Part shown: piece after piece, positions 63,699 to 64,000 of the stretch
Numbering within the stretch: the first letter of the stretch is position 1
Layout of the letters: each line of letters starts with the position of its first letter
Source of the DNA: Candidatus Poribacteria bacterium
GTDB taxonomy: Bacteria; Poribacteria; WGA-4E; WGA-3G
Assembly: GCA_022394755.1 (NCBI GenBank)
Contig: JAGFCA010000024.1
Location: forward strand, 76,368-140,367
Direction: 5' to 3'
DNA length: 64,000 nucleotides
Translations under genes and position numbers: made by a program
The notes under the pieces: generated by a model
Seen by the model: only the letters and a program-made list of their open reading frames with translations
What the model was told of the DNA's origin: nothing
Database searches by the model: none

Positions 63699-64000
63699 TT
63701 ATATAACAATATATAAACTATAACACTTACAAAACGAAAAACTCAGAATAGATTTCAAATAAAAAAATGTATACTCACAATCATCAGAATTATAAACAAT
63801 TATCAGTCTTGTCGATACGTTCGCAAGACTTAGTTAACCATACTTTAAATAAACACCAACAGATGATAATCAAGTCGATTTACACGACATATTTTTCAAG
63901 TTTTTCAAATTTTGAAATTTTTACTCTTTCTAATAAAACCCTTGTAATCCCAAACCCCAACAGGGTTGGCGGATCATTATTAAATCTTTATCTAAAAATC

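Larger units (their letters stand above)
62835..64000. other. Non-coding right end, 1166 bp
   Basis: No gene seen. It contains the tandem array, a rightward promoter, a hairpin AGTCTTG (63805-63811) with CAAGACT (63824-63830), a weak hairpin GTCG/CGAC (63874-63888) followed by ATATTTTTC, and AACCC-CCAACA-GGGTT near 63953. TATATATTG and CAATATATA flank a 33-bp stretch right after the HNH gene. Confidence 0.5.

Overview
The window is AT-rich chromosomal DNA from a diderm, Gram-negative-type bacterium. Evidence for an outer membrane includes a TonB-dependent receptor, several lipoproteins and two beta-barrel-like proteins. The best lineage guess is Candidatus Poribacteria or a close relative. 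This is an inference from the C-terminal sorting-type segment of the WD40 protein (NYPNPFNPETWIPFEL), the paired phytanoyl-CoA-dioxygenase-like genes next to a sulfatase, and the cohesin/dockerin-type secreted protein. Several genes appear to start at TTG behind a good Shine-Dalgarno sequence.

Layout. 1-9.7 kb (minus strand): a secreted protein cut by the edge, a GT39-type glycosyltransferase, a Gfo/Idh/MocA oxidoreductase, a nuclease-like protein, a TonB receptor and recO. 9.7-12.7 kb: tRNA-Pro, a CorC-like CBS protein, ybeY and phoH, a housekeeping cluster. 12.9-23 kb: two tandem paralogous lipoproteins, an Ldh-type dehydrogenase, a 14-blade WD40/cohesin/dockerin protein, a 2OG-Fe(II) oxygenase, a MoxR ATPase with a MocA-like transferase, and a secreted YdjY-acylphosphatase fusion. 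23.9-32.5 kb: a roughly 1000-residue multidomain acetyltransferase protein, a nucleoside hydrolase, a lipoprotein, an M32 carboxypeptidase and a secreted metallophosphoesterase.

32.6-40.6 kb (plus strand) is the most unusual region. It is a phosphate-uptake operon (pstS-pstC-pstA ... phoU) that also carries a voltage-gated-type K+ channel, a pore-only channel paralog with a broken selectivity filter, three PstB-type ATPases instead of one, and a third, degenerate permease. The first two ATPases have lost complementary catalytic motifs, which predicts an asymmetric heterodimer with one working ATP site. An MscS channel and an SLC12-type cation-chloride cotransporter follow, so 35-44 kb is rich in ion-transport genes.

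44.5-52 kb holds two paralogous outer-membrane-type proteins, two PhyH-like paralogs (one lacking its metal-binding histidines), a sulfatase and a TolB-like propeller protein, separated by repeat-rich spacers. 52.8-62.8 kb is a defence-like island: a single-chain restriction-methylase, a SIR2 protein and a large STAND-like ATPase in one apparent operon, followed by two small nuclease genes. The right end is a 71-bp-period tandem array and a non-coding AT-rich stretch with a rightward promoter. Spacers carry several dispersed repeat families: an 83-bp nested hairpin, heptamer arrays, GGGACGGAATGT elements, and a long inverted repeat related to a fourth family.
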